A DNA stretch of 64,000 bases from Strigamia acuminata. Its lineage: Eukaryota; Arthropoda; Chilopoda; Geophilomorpha; Linotaeniidae. A program made the translations under genes and the position numbers. This document shows positions 1 to 9,429 of the stretch, piece by piece; within the stretch, counting starts at the first letter, position 1; each line of letters begins with the position of its first letter. The stretch lies in contig OX442320.1 in NCBI GenBank assembly GCA_949358305.1, forward strand, positions 2,930,259 to 2,994,258. The letters run 5' to 3'. A model generated the notes under the pieces. It had not been told where the DNA came from. It searched no databases and worked only from the letters and a program-made list of their open reading frames with translations.

Positions 1-1122
1 ATTCGTCGGGTGTAAATTATTACTAAAAATGCACAATAAATGTGCTTGTCGAAATTTTATTAAATAAATAAACCTAATAAAGAATTATTCCGAAGTCGGA
101 CTTTGTCTAATTTTAAAAAAAGTTAAAGTCAAATTAAATTTATCCAACACACCGAAAAATTCATCGTACGAATGTTAAGTTGCATCAATTCGATGCGTCA
201 AATTACTTGTGGAGAAAAATATTCTTTTACAGCATATTCTCCCCTTGTCATAAAATTATTTATGGCTCGAGCCCATTGTCTCGCTCGTGACTCAAGTCAT
301 GAGGAATTTTCGAGACGCGAGGCGACGTGAAGTCTGCGCTCGCACCTCGAAAACAAATTAACAAGAAAAAAATACGATCGTGTGAGCGATCGCGGTTAAT
401 AATTAATTATACGCTATTGTGAGTGCAAAGCACTCATGTCAGGTATTAGTCAACAAAATTTCTTCTTCAGCAGCATGGAAATAATTCTCATGTGCCGACG
501 CCGACTTCTACCTGATCGGGATGGACTTGGTTTACATCGCGGTCCCAGTTTTCCTCGTCCTCGTGCTCGATGGCAAGCACGTCGTTCTCTTCCTCGTCCA
601 TGGCGAGGAGCGCGCACAAAAAGCTCAATCACGATTGAAAAAAGGATGATAAAACTATCTAAAAAAAAACTCGATAAAAACGTTAAAAACGAGGATCACG
701 CACGAATGCAGCGATCAGCTGTGAAAAGCGGAAGTCCGTGTGAACACGAGGTAATCGCGATGGATTCTGGGTAATATACTCCAGAACCCGGGTGTTTGAG
801 ACTAGTGCGCACTTACCCGTGCGCATGTTACGCTACGGGTCTCCTTTGTTTTCACTCCCGTGCGCGATTGCTGCTACGGGGTCTTTTTTGTTTTCACTCC
901 CGTGCGCGATTGCTGCTACGGGGTCTTTTGCACGCGGTATCCGACCCGTGCCGATAATTTTGCTACGGGTCCCGCGCTTCCACGCCATCTTGTGACGTGA
1001 ATTCGACCGATATCCGCTTTGTTGGACTTAGCGGAATTTTCTTCGAGTCTCGCAACGTGATGGCTTGCACTATCGGTCGATTAGAATTTATTTTTAGTGC
1101 CGCCATCGACTCGTAATTTATT
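1..1122 (-). other. Noncoding 3' region of Gypsy-1
   Basis: No gene is supported here. Read on the reverse strand, this follows the pol stop of the Gypsy element and should be its 3' untranslated part, with the 3' LTR further left. A purine-rich run on the reverse strand at 236-249 (GACAAGGGGAGAAT), followed by a TG at 234-233, could be the polypurine tract and LTR start. No matching copy of positions 1-234 was found on the right side of the element, so that assignment is weak. A tandem repeat at about 805-985 is listed separately. Confidence 0.4.
805..985. repeat. Tandem repeat of a hairpin unit
   Basis: A unit of about 47 bases repeats in tandem. Two copies (about 852-898 and 899-945) are nearly identical and two outer ones are degenerate. 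Each copy holds CCCGTGCGC followed after a short spacer by GCTACGGG, so CCCGT can pair with ACGGG and each unit can fold back. It lies in the presumed 3' untranslated region of Gypsy-1. Direct reading shows the repeat; any role in RNA stability or packaging is inference. Confidence 0.7.
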
Positions 1123-4100
1123 TTACTTCTTTCCTACGACCTTTCCGCCTTTTATAAACGGATTATCTCTTTTTGGTCGCAGGTTACGGATCGAGGCAGG
1201 TACGATTTTTTTTGTTGTTTTTTGTGTCTGTACCTCCTCATTATTGTTTTCTTTTTTATCCGTGTTTTTTGTGTTTGTTTCAGGAGTTTCTCCTGTTTCC
1301 CCCCCAACCAAAATTGGATCCGGAACGGATTCAACGATCTCGTTGACCGGAGGTGAAGGGGCGTCGAAATACTCCTCGTTGTCACTTGGCGGTGCTTTTT
1401 CCGACTCGCCAGCGAACATATCGACGATTTGGCCGTCAGTTTTAGACTTGACTTGGCCCTTGGCCCACATTTCTTGCGGGAATTCCGGAATGTACGGAGT
1501 TAACTCTCGTACCTGGATCGATTTTTGCTCGGTGTTGTCCTCGAGCTTGCGTAATTTATACGCGTTACCGCCATGCTTGCCGATGATTACATACGGACCA
1601 TCTCTCTTGTCGGCCAAGCTGGCGGTGATTCCTCTCGCTGCATTTGAGAGGGTGTGTGCATCTTTCCACACCAAATCATTGATCTCGAAATTCACGAATT
1701 TTCCACCGCTTTTATCTTGTAAAATGCGGTCGCGCATGTTAAAAATGTGCGCCATCATATGCTTGTATGTGTTCGAAATTGTTTGCTCCAATTTATACAC
1801 ATACTCATGTGGTTTCTCTGGGTCCACCACATTTACCGACTCTGCCACTCGTGGGTCCCAAGGCACTCGTAGCTCTCGGGCGAAGTTGAGGTAGGCCGGA
1901 GAAAAATCTCTCGTCCTCGAGACTGTTGTTCGTATGCTGAACGCGATCTCCCTCAAGTATTCATCCCACCTATTGTGGATGTCAGTGAATATACTTAATG
2001 CATATTTGATATCCCTGTTGAGTCGCTCAACGGGATTTGTTCTAGGATTGTAGGTCGAAGTATGTGACGCCACAATCCCGAATTTTTTACAAAACTTACC
2101 CCAAATTTTCGAGATAAATTGGGGTCCGTTATCGGATATTATTTTACGTGGAAATCCGTAACGTAACGCCACGTCGTAGATACATTCAACGATTTTCTCT
2201 GCTGAAGGTCTAGCGACGGCGTACAACTCGGGCCAACGAGTTGCTACGTCCATTATAACGATAATGTACGCATTTTTATTTCCCGTAACGGGTTTTGGGC
2301 CCATCACATCGACACTTAAACAATCAAAAGGCGCGTAAGGCCCTAAGAAAATAGTTTCGAATGGTGATTTTCTCCTCGGCTTGCACGCTTGACATCGCTG
2401 ACATTGGTGGACAAAAAGAGCAATATCTTTTTTCATCCCTGTCCAGTGAAACAGCTGTGTAGCACGATAGAGTGTTCTGCTTACTCCCGCATGGCTCGCA
2501 AGCGGGTGCCCGTGTAACAACCACAGCATGCGACCGATTAAGGAAGCAGGTATTACTACCTTTACTGCGGTGTCCGATTCACTCAAGTCATCTTGGTGAT
2601 TTGGGTGATGTTTCACTAAAAGGCCGTCATCCAATAGGTAATCTATGGATTCGTGTGCATAACGACGCTTCTGCCTTCTGGTTAAGTTGGGCGGATATTT
2701 TCCTGTCAGTACGAATCTAGCTCTGTCCTGACATTTTTTGTCTAATTTTTGTTGCACAATTATTTCCTCCCTCGTCGGGGGATTGCTTCGCATTTGCTTG
2801 CCGACATGAGCGTGGAAGGCGCTTAGTAGCGGGTCATTTATTCTCCGCTCTAGCTTAAATTCCCTCTTTGCATCTGGGTAATTGTCAGCAGCTGGTTGGT
2901 ATAACCGCGTCCAGAATCCACAGAATTTTACATCTGCCGGAGACGCGGTAGGAATTTCATTCATCTTCCTTAAATCCCAACGGTGACAACTCGTAGGGCA
3001 ATAAATGATGCGGGAGTCATCCTCGCCATCATCGTCAGCGTCGATTGGATCTGACACTGGTGCCCGTGACAGAGCGTCAGCCACGACGTTATATTTGCCG
3101 GGCTTGTATTGAATGGTCAAGTCGCATGCCATCAGTTCTAACTGCCATCTGGCTAGTCGACCGGCTGGCTCTTTTAATTTCATCAGCCATTGTAACGCTT
3201 GATGATCTGTGTGGACCACAAATTTGGTATATTCGAGATAATCTCTGAATTTCCTTATGGCCCACACAACGGCCAAACACTCCAACTCGGTGGCATTGTA
3301 ATTCTTTTCAGCGCCTTGGAGTTTGCGACTTATAAACATGCACGGCAGGTCTTGTTCGACTCCGTCGCGCACGTGTGTTTGGAGCAACGCCGCTCCTAAC
3401 CCAACTCTGCTGGCGTCCGTGTGTAATATGAACGGCCGGTTTAAGTCGGGTAGAGGCATTACGCCGACTTCCGTCAGCATCCTCTTTATTGCATTAAATG
3501 CGATGTTGCACTCATTTGACCATACAAATTCGTTTTCATTCTTCAGGAGGTCGGTAACTGGGGCTGCCACTTCAGCTAGGCCCGGTAGCAACCTGCCGAA
3601 GAAATTTATCATTCCCATAAACCGTTGGACACCTTTAACGTCCTCGGGTGGTGGGAAACGATTAATCGCATCGATTTTTTCGGGGCCAATAGCTAAACCA
3701 TTGACTCCAATGCGATAACCCAGGAAGGCAAGCTCCTTTCGACAGAACTTGCTCTTGCCCGGGTGAACGTGTAACCCAGCTTTCGCCAGCCGGGTGAGCA
3801 CTTGGTCGATATGCTCAATGTGCTCTTCGAATGTTTTGGAGGCGATAACTATGTCATCTAGGTATGCCCACACAAACTGATGCAGGATATCACCCAATAC
3901 GCTTTCGATTAGTCTCTGAAAGGTACTGGGAGCGTTCACTAAACCAAATGGCATGACGTTGAACATCAACCGTCCAATTGGCGAGTAAAATGCTGTTTTT
4001 AGCTTATCCTCTGGCCTCATCTCAACCTGCCAGTATCCCTTCGACAGATCCATCGTCGTAACCCAAGAAAAGGGGCTGAGCTCTCTCAAAATGGATTCGA

Positions 4101-5193
4101 TAGACGGCATCTGTATGGGATCTATCTCTGTCACCGCGTTTAATGGGCGGTAATCAATGCATAGGCGTGGGTCCGAGCCCGGGCGCATCACGAGCACAAC
4201 TCGCGTCGCGTATTCTCCCTGGGCCTCGGAGACAATGCCACTGTCTAGCATTTCTTGGCACATTTTTTGCACTATTTCACGTTTTTGCGGGTTCATTCCC
4301 TTATACGCAACTCGTATAGGTTTATTATCCGTCAATTTAATTTCGTGAATAGCCCTATTCGTTCGGCCCGGTTTTTTCGACAGGATCCCCTCATATTTAA
4401 GTAGGACCCTTTGTAGGGCTGCCGCTTCGTTTAATTCTAAAGCGGCGTCGGCGACAAGCGTTTCCACTACATTGTCCCGTTGTAATTCTGTTACGAATGC
4501 TTTAAAATCGTAGTCTTGAACGAATTTCTTTAGGCCTTTCTCCCACTGTGTCTTGTCGGCCGCTTCTTTTACAAGAGCTGGTGGCACGACAATTGCGGGT
4601 CTTTCCTTATCATTTCTGATATAATTCCAAGATTTCGTTATTGGATTTGGTTGTATTTCCATTGACGCCATGAGGTCTAAGCCCAACAGAAAAATTCTGT
4701 CGCATGTGGGCAGGACCAGGAAAGGGTGCTGTTCTACCCCTCCGAGCCACTCCATGGTCAATAATATAACTCCTTTTGGACGCGCCATTCCGTTGGCGGT
4801 TTTTAGACGTATATTTTTATTAACGCCTTTTATCTTATCGGTGAGACCCAATGATGCTACTATGTCTTCGGAAACGAACGAGCGATCTGCTCCCGAGTCT
4901 AGCAGTCCCATAATTTTTTCACGTTCTATTGTCATGGGCAACATGCATAGGCGGTTGGTGTATTCGACCGCCACGTTGCACATGAAAACACGAAATTCTT
5001 CTGTGTCTTCGACTACTTGAGGTAATTCTTCAAGCAGTAGGTTCGGTTCTTCCGCCTCAGCCTCAGCGTTTGCGGTAATTACCTGCAAAGCGTTGTTGGC
5101 CCTGTCTTGAATTTGGGCGTTAGCTATGTCACTACCCATTTCTTTGACTGGTGGCGGCTTATCGAACCCTTTGTTAAACCCCTTCTTCTTCAT
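1123..5193 (-). CDS. pol: Gypsy-1 Pol polyprotein
   Basis: This reading frame of 1,356 codons encodes the enzymes that copy and insert the element. Domains in order: a retropepsin with DSGA (Asp about residue 99); a reverse transcriptase with YLDD at about 444-447; an RNase H starting near HTDASRVGLG; a zinc-binding HHCC region near CQRCQACK; an integrase core with VDVMGPK, SDNGPQF and NPVERLN. No chromodomain is visible in the tail, which ends in a basic stretch. The frame is -1 relative to gag and is open upstream through the slippery sites at 5244-5262, so the first ATG at 5193 need not be used; Gag-Pol by frameshifting is more likely. No stop or frameshift interrupts it. Confidence 0.95.
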   Translation of the reverse strand: MKKKGFNKGFDKPPPVKEMGSDIANAQIQDRANNALQVITANAEAEAEEPNLLLEELPQVVEDTEEFRVFMCNVAVEYTNRLCMLPMTIEREKIMGLLDSGADRSFVSEDIVASLGLTDKIKGVNKNIRLKTANGMARPKGVILLTMEWLGGVEQHPFLVLPTCDRIFLLGLDLMASMEIQPNPITKSWNYIRNDKERPAIVVPPALVKEAADKTQWEKGLKKFVQDYDFKAFVTELQRDNVVETLVADAALELNEAAALQRVLLKYEGILSKKPGRTNRAIHEIKLTDNKPIRVAYKGMNPQKREIVQKMCQEMLDSGIVSEAQGEYATRVVLVMRPGSDPRLCIDYRPLNAVTEIDPIQMPSIESILRELSPFSWVTTMDLSKGYWQVEMRPEDKLKTAFYSPIGRLMFNVMPFGLVNAPSTFQRLIESVLGDILHQFVWAYLDDIVIASKTFEEHIEHIDQVLTRLAKAGLHVHPGKSKFCRKELAFLGYRIGVNGLAIGPEKIDAINRFPPPEDVKGVQRFMGMINFFGRLLPGLAEVAAPVTDLLKNENEFVWSNECNIAFNAIKRMLTEVGVMPLPDLNRPFILHTDASRVGLGAALLQTHVRDGVEQDLPCMFISRKLQGAEKNYNATELECLAVVWAIRKFRDYLEYTKFVVHTDHQALQWLMKLKEPAGRLARWQLELMACDLTIQYKPGKYNVVADALSRAPVSDPIDADDDGEDDSRIIYCPTSCHRWDLRKMNEIPTASPADVKFCGFWTRLYQPAADNYPDAKREFKLERRINDPLLSAFHAHVGKQMRSNPPTREEIIVQQKLDKKCQDRARFVLTGKYPPNLTRRQKRRYAHESIDYLLDDGLLVKHHPNHQDDLSESDTAVKVVIPASLIGRMLWLLHGHPLASHAGVSRTLYRATQLFHWTGMKKDIALFVHQCQRCQACKPRRKSPFETIFLGPYAPFDCLSVDVMGPKPVTGNKNAYIIVIMDVATRWPELYAVARPSAEKIVECIYDVALRYGFPRKIISDNGPQFISKIWGKFCKKFGIVASHTSTYNPRTNPVERLNRDIKYALSIFTDIHNRWDEYLREIAFSIRTTVSRTRDFSPAYLNFARELRVPWDPRVAESVNVVDPEKPHEYVYKLEQTISNTYKHMMAHIFNMRDRILQDKSGGKFVNFEINDLVWKDAHTLSNAARGITASLADKRDGPYVIIGKHGGNAYKLRKLEDNTEQKSIQVRELTPYIPEFPQEMWAKGQVKSKTDGQIVDMFAGESEKAPPSDNEEYFDAPSPPVNEIVESVPDPILVGGETGETPETNTKNTDKKENNNEEVQTQKTTKKIVPASIRNLRPKRDNPFIKGGKVVGKK

Positions 5194-5216
5194 GTATGGC
5201 GCAGACGGTCGAGAAG

Positions 5217-8200
5217 TTATTTCTTCGCCGCCTGCGCTGACTCGTTTTTTGACTCGTTTTTTGCCATGGCGAGTTTAATCTCTGCCATTTGCTTCATTAT
5301 TGCGTCAAATTTAGCGTCTTCTTTCGCTGTTCTTGGGCACTCATTGGAGTAGTGGCCCGGTTGGTTACACTTGAAACAGCGAATATTTGATTTGTCTCTT
5401 GGGGCTTCAGTCGATTTTTTCTTTTCAGGGTCTGCTTTCGACGGTGGCGTGTAATTTTTTCGAAAATACTTCGGAATTCGGCCGGCATTTGGTTTTAACC
5501 TGGCGCGAAATTCTTCTACCGCTCTATCTCGATGGATGAGATGTACTAGCGGTCCTTCCTCATCGCAACCCGTTGATAAGGTATCGCGATAGCTTCGTAT
5601 TTCTTCGTCCGTCGAATAATCGTCTTTTTCTTCTTTTTCGTCTGATTTTCCGGCATCTTGTCCGGCTTCCTCCCCCTCCTTGACCTCCTCCAGTGTCGCT
5701 TGCATGGCTGACGCTGTCGGTGCCTTTTTAGGGGCGGCCAAAGGGTTGGAAGGCAGCGTGGATGTCAGTTTATTTTTTATTTGTAAACCAACGCTAGCTT
5801 CTGCCAGCTCCATTATACCGCTAAGATATTCAGTAGGGCGCATAATTTTATCTGTCGCCCCATATCTTTCCGCACTCAACTTGAGACGTTTAGCGGTTGC
5901 TGCTTTCTCCGCTTCTGGTAAAGCGGAATAATATCTCTTCTCGATATCTATCGTGTTCTCAAACAGGAAGGCGCTCATCTCCTCGTAGCTGCCTCCTGTC
6001 GGTGCCCTTTCTTCAAGTAACACCCGTTGCGAGTACTCCGACAAACCGCCGAGAAAGAAAAGGTTGAATCCCGTGGCATGAAATTCCATCGGGGCCTTTT
6101 CGAACAACAATCTGGCGCGAATGTCGTAATCCATTATGGTTTCACCAGGCATCTGGCGAAGACCTCGCATCTTTCGGCTCACCTCTTCGGGTGTCTCGCC
6201 GTAGCGTAGGTCGAATCTCATTAAAAAGTCGTCCCAATTGACGCCTTTCAATCCTTGGTACCACTCACGTGCCGAGCCTGTCATTAGCTCGACAATACCG
6301 TGGGTGAGCATGTCTCCTACGGTGGCTTTAGTGGCAGTCTTAATTCGAATTACTTCGTCAAGGAAGCGATCTCCCGCTTTCCATGACCCGTCGAAACGGT
6401 TCTGAATATAAAATTGCCACCTAATATTCCCGGTAACACTCATGGTGTCACGTCGGGAGACAGCGTATTTTTTCTTTACGCGGTCGCCAGTGCTACGATT
6501 ACGATCGTTTCGTTTGCTCAGATCGATTCCCTCGGCTTTTAACGAGCCGAGTAGGGCTCTTCCAAGCTCTCCCATCGTATACTGCCGACCCGTCGAATCG
6601 GTAAACGCGCTTTGTCGGGGAAGGTCCTGAAACTCCTCCCGTCGGTGGTCGCTATTTTCCGATCGACGTCGTTTCTCTCTATCGCGCGGAGAGTTGGATC
6701 TCTTCCGGCGATTACTTGATTTCTCCTTTCGTCTGTCGTCGTTGGATGAGGGGTCGGAGCTGGGGTCGGGAGACGGTGAGCGGCGTGGCGGGTTGCGCCG
6801 TGAAGAGTTTGACTCTTTCCGGCCCCTACGACGGTCGTCACGTTCCCTTTCCCTGCGTTCATCGCGTTCTCTTTCCCTTCGTCTTTCTCCGGAACCTCTC
6901 TCCGAATCGTGATGACTGGGTGCATTTGACTCCAGTCCATCTGACGACGAATCACTATTTCCGTAGCGATAATATTTCGGTCTTTCATCGCGTTTGCCTT
7001 CTTCTCGCGAAGAGGTGCGATCATGCGATTGTCTCCTTGACGACTCGTCGTCTTTAAGGATGGGCACTGGTTGTTGCCACTCAGTCTCTTGCGGATTATC
7101 ATGCTGTTGGCTTGTGAGAGCTTGCTCTTCATTTCGCCTAGCATTATTAGCGTTGATTAACCGCGTTATCGCATTATTTGTGGCTGGATCGAGAGCTTGC
7201 ATGCGGGGCCGAGTTTGTTGTTCTCTGGCCGACACATCTCTCTTGCGCGGAGTAGCTGGTGTTGCCCTCTCCGGCTGGGGTTTGGGTTTGGCCTTCGGCG
7301 TGCGCTTTGGGTCTCCCTCTAGGCTCTCGTCGGACAGCTCGGATGAACTGACCTCTGGTTTGCGAACGGATTTCGGGTCATCTCGTCGCAATCTGGCCAT
7401 AAATGCTCGCTCTGCTTCTTGTTGCGAGTGGAAAGCATATCGATGTGCTCTCAGGGCTCGGTCAACTATTTCTACCTCCTCGGGAGTAGTCGGATTGGGC
7501 TGGGTTCTGCCGTACTCGAGAGCTTGCGCTTCTCTTTCCGCCAGCTTCCTCCGTCTCTCGCGAATGGCTTGTCGAGCCTCGTTCTCTGCATCCGCTTCAA
7601 ATTGAGCGGAATCAACCAATTGTTGAGCGTGTGCACCTTCAACAATGGTGATTTGTGGGGATACACTGTGCGCTTTTAAAGCTGCACGTACGATTTGTAA
7701 CGTTTCGTACACTGTAATCTTCCCCGTCGGAAGGGTGTATCTCACTCCCTCCGCTTGTGCCAATTGCATCGCATCAATCAAGGTGCCCGAGACGCTGTAA
7801 GGCTGGCTCGAAACACGCTTGACAGAGGACGAGTTGGACTTGTGCCCTTCAGACACTACCGAGGCTGGTCGACTGTGCGTAATTGGCGTGTTTAGCGCTG
7901 AATTCGCTGTCGTGTCGGACGCCGTCCTTTGTATCGAAGACGTCGCCCTCGGATCGCTCACCTCGGTATCGTGCGTTAGGCGAGGCGATTGGTTACGGGA
8001 TAAAACCTCGTTTCCGCTCGTCTCACCGTCACGACTGGGACGCGGCGGTTTGGGGTGGGACGGATCCTCACTCCGCTCCGTCTCGTCTAATCGCTGCCTC
8101 GTCTCGGCGTGAGACGGGTGCGATGCCTCCGAAGCGCTTCGTCGGTCTGGCTTGGCCTTGCGGCGTTTTTGCCTAGACTCGTGCGCTGAGGCTTTGGGCA

Positions 8201-8300
8201 AAGGACCTCCCGACCTCAAATGATAGTCGGTTCCTTTGCGACTACCGGCTCGTTTGTTAACGTCTGAGTCGGAGTCTGTTACTCGAGTATTATCTGCCAT
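5217..8300 (-). CDS. gag: Gypsy-1 Gag with RS-rich middle
   Basis: Structural protein expected to assemble the particle and bind the RNA. The first ATG in frame is at 8300 (MADNTRV...), giving about 1,027 residues, roughly two to three times a usual Gypsy Gag. The first half is charged and low in complexity. The middle carries a dense Arg/Ser/Asp/Glu region with runs such as RRRERERDERRERERDDR and RRNPPRRSPSPDPSS, like the RS domains of splicing factors. A capsid-like part follows (around WQFYIQNRFDGSW and MTGSAREWYQGLKG). A CCHC knuckle, CFKCNQPGHYSNEC, sits close to the C terminus. Several long open frames on the opposite strand across the RS region are shadows of its composition. Confidence 0.93.
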   Translation of the reverse strand: MADNTRVTDSDSDVNKRAGSRKGTDYHLRSGGPLPKASAHESRQKRRKAKPDRRSASEASHPSHAETRQRLDETERSEDPSHPKPPRPSRDGETSGNEVLSRNQSPRLTHDTEVSDPRATSSIQRTASDTTANSALNTPITHSRPASVVSEGHKSNSSSVKRVSSQPYSVSGTLIDAMQLAQAEGVRYTLPTGKITVYETLQIVRAALKAHSVSPQITIVEGAHAQQLVDSAQFEADAENEARQAIRERRRKLAEREAQALEYGRTQPNPTTPEEVEIVDRALRAHRYAFHSQQEAERAFMARLRRDDPKSVRKPEVSSSELSDESLEGDPKRTPKAKPKPQPERATPATPRKRDVSAREQQTRPRMQALDPATNNAITRLINANNARRNEEQALTSQQHDNPQETEWQQPVPILKDDESSRRQSHDRTSSREEGKRDERPKYYRYGNSDSSSDGLESNAPSHHDSERGSGERRRERERDERRERERDDRRRGRKESNSSRRNPPRRSPSPDPSSDPSSNDDRRKEKSSNRRKRSNSPRDREKRRRSENSDHRREEFQDLPRQSAFTDSTGRQYTMGELGRALLGSLKAEGIDLSKRNDRNRSTGDRVKKKYAVSRRDTMSVTGNIRWQFYIQNRFDGSWKAGDRFLDEVIRIKTATKATVGDMLTHGIVELMTGSAREWYQGLKGVNWDDFLMRFDLRYGETPEEVSRKMRGLRQMPGETIMDYDIRARLLFEKAPMEFHATGFNLFFLGGLSEYSQRVLLEERAPTGGSYEEMSAFLFENTIDIEKRYYSALPEAEKAATAKRLKLSAERYGATDKIMRPTEYLSGIMELAEASVGLQIKNKLTSTLPSNPLAAPKKAPTASAMQATLEEVKEGEEAGQDAGKSDEKEEKDDYSTDEEIRSYRDTLSTGCDEEGPLVHLIHRDRAVEEFRARLKPNAGRIPKYFRKNYTPPSKADPEKKKSTEAPRDKSNIRCFKCNQPGHYSNECPRTAKEDAKFDAIMKQMAEIKLAMAKNESKNESAQAAKK
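5244..5262 (-). promoter_or_regulatory. Two tandem -1 frameshift heptamers
   Basis: On the reverse strand AAAAAAC occurs at 5262-5256 and again at 5250-5244. In both, the gag codons AAA AAC are in frame, so each reads A AAA AAC, a canonical slippery heptamer. From either site the -1 frame has no stop and runs into the pol frame (codons starting at 5217 minus multiples of 3). The 12-base spacing comes from the repeated KNES codons at the Gag end. Gag itself stops at 5217-5219. Confidence 0.8.
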
Positions 8301-8351
8301 TTCTTGCTTTGGGTATGATGTAATCACAGGTTAGAATCAGTTATTCAACTT

Positions 8352-8370
8352 GATCCCGGACAGGCCCCCA
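8352..8370 (-). other. Primer-binding site, tRNA-Pro-like
   Basis: On the reverse strand the sequence after the presumed 5' LTR begins TGGGGGCCTGTCCGGGATC. It is close to the complement of the 3' end of animal tRNA-Pro (acceptor ending in CCCCCA). A few positions differ from the tRNA I remember. It sits 2 bases inside the LTR edge at 8373, as expected for a minus-strand primer site. Confidence 0.6.
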
Positions 8371-8372
8371 CG

Positions 8373-8560
8373 TGTCGCGCTCAACTCTAACCGTCGCTAA
8401 CTCGTGGGTTGATTACTTAATTCGACTAACTCACTACCGCTTTGCTCAAGCGGTTTACCCAAAGAAATGATTACACAGATATAAAAGGTAAAATATAATA
8501 TAGATTTATTCTGCGGGGCAATGTACAGATATATCTTATATATATATATATAAAGGGTAA
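8373..8560 (-). repeat. Inner part of Gypsy-1 5' LTR
   Basis: Reading rightwards from the primer site, the forward strand starts TGTCGCGC, so the reverse-strand LTR ends in ACA. On the reverse strand a TATA run (8536-8552) is followed about 30 bases on by AATAAA (8510-8505), which fits a short R region. The outer U3 edge, probably between 8.9 and 9.4 kb, cannot be placed without the partner LTR. Confidence is limited for that reason. Confidence 0.5.
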
Positions 8561-9253
8561 GTAAAAGGTAAATCGGAATGGGTGATGGGAAATGGAAAGG
8601 CAAAGGTAAGATGAAAGCTGGCTGGAATCGGCGAGGTCGTCTGTTGTCTCGTGCGTGTCCAAGATGGCGTCCTCGTTGTAGCAACGTGATGTCGTCTTGG
8701 GCCGGCGTGGCAATATGGCGTCCTCGGCTTGTCTCTGGCTGGTCCTTCGGGCTCACGCTGGTCGGGCGCGAGTGAATGCTTAGTTAAAAGGCTTACTTCG
8801 GTCTGTTGTCTAGGTTTTTGTGTGGTGTCCGGCGATCACACAGCGGCGGACTCTTCTGGCTCCCGGCGGTCACACAGCGGCGGGAACGCTCGTCGTGGTT
8901 TTACTGCAGTTTAGGCTTGTGCGACCGTTTGTCTGCACAACTCGCTAAACTGGAGTGGTTTTTACTATTTCTAGCTGGTGTGCTAAAATAGTGTGGTAAT
9001 CTTATCTCGCAGGTTACTCTGCGGAGTTTGACACTGACCAAACGTACTCACGGTAAATTGTCCTTTGTCCTTGGTCAATCCCAGTATATTTACTTGGGCC
9101 TGATCTTGTAGGACGACGGGTTTTACGTGTGTTTCTCGTTTGATGGTTGTGTTGGTTCTGCCCGCTCAGTGCAAGGCACATTCCTTTGCACAAAGCGGGG
9201 TTGACAGGTGACCGGAATCACCCAATGGTGGGGTGGACGAGCCATCCCCACTC

Positions 9254-9302
9254 CCTCAGGGCAGACGCCTGTCCATTGACTAGATGTCAATGCACTGAGG
9301 GA
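9254..9302. other. Nested inverted repeat
   Basis: CCCTCAG (9254-9260) pairs with CTGAGGG (9296-9302), and inside it CATTGAC (9275-9281) pairs with GTCAATG (9287-9293) around a 5-base loop. Both stems are perfect. It lies just right of Gypsy-1, possibly within its U3 or in flanking DNA. Function unknown. Confidence 0.5.
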
Positions 9303-9429
9303 AGGGAGACGCGCTTGCGGCTCCCCTTACACCCGAAACGAGGTCACGAGAGAAACTCTTCGTTGACCCCGGTCCAGTCGGGTCACAACAAAGTATACAA
9401 CTTCTGCAGATTTCGAATATTTGCAAAGC

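Larger units (their letters stand above)
236..8560 (-). mobile_element. Gypsy-1, Ty3/Gypsy LTR retrotransposon
   Basis: Reverse-strand element with primer-binding site, long gag, -1 frameshift region, and pol in the order protease, reverse transcriptase, RNase H, integrase; the integrase-last order is the Ty3/Gypsy arrangement. Both ORFs are intact over more than 7 kb, so decay is slight. The inner edge of the 5' LTR is placed at 8373 by the primer site. The outer edge and the 3' LTR could not be matched, because no second copy of the right-hand LTR occurs in the window; the 3' LTR is probably to the left of base 1. Both end coordinates given here are therefore approximate. Confidence 0.85.

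Noticed and set aside
234-249. Gypsy-1 polypurine tract and 3' LTR start at 234-249
   Set aside because: No copy of positions 1-234 was found beside the 5' end, so it is kept only as a weak possibility.
450-774. Overlapping ORFs on both strands left of Gypsy-1 pol
   Set aside because: Low-complexity composition, no domain, and the position fits the element's 3' noncoding part.
6539-7605. Several 100-200-codon ORFs opposite or overlapping the Gypsy-1 gag RS region
   Set aside because: They mirror the Arg/Ser-rich composition of gag in other frames and have no motifs of their own.
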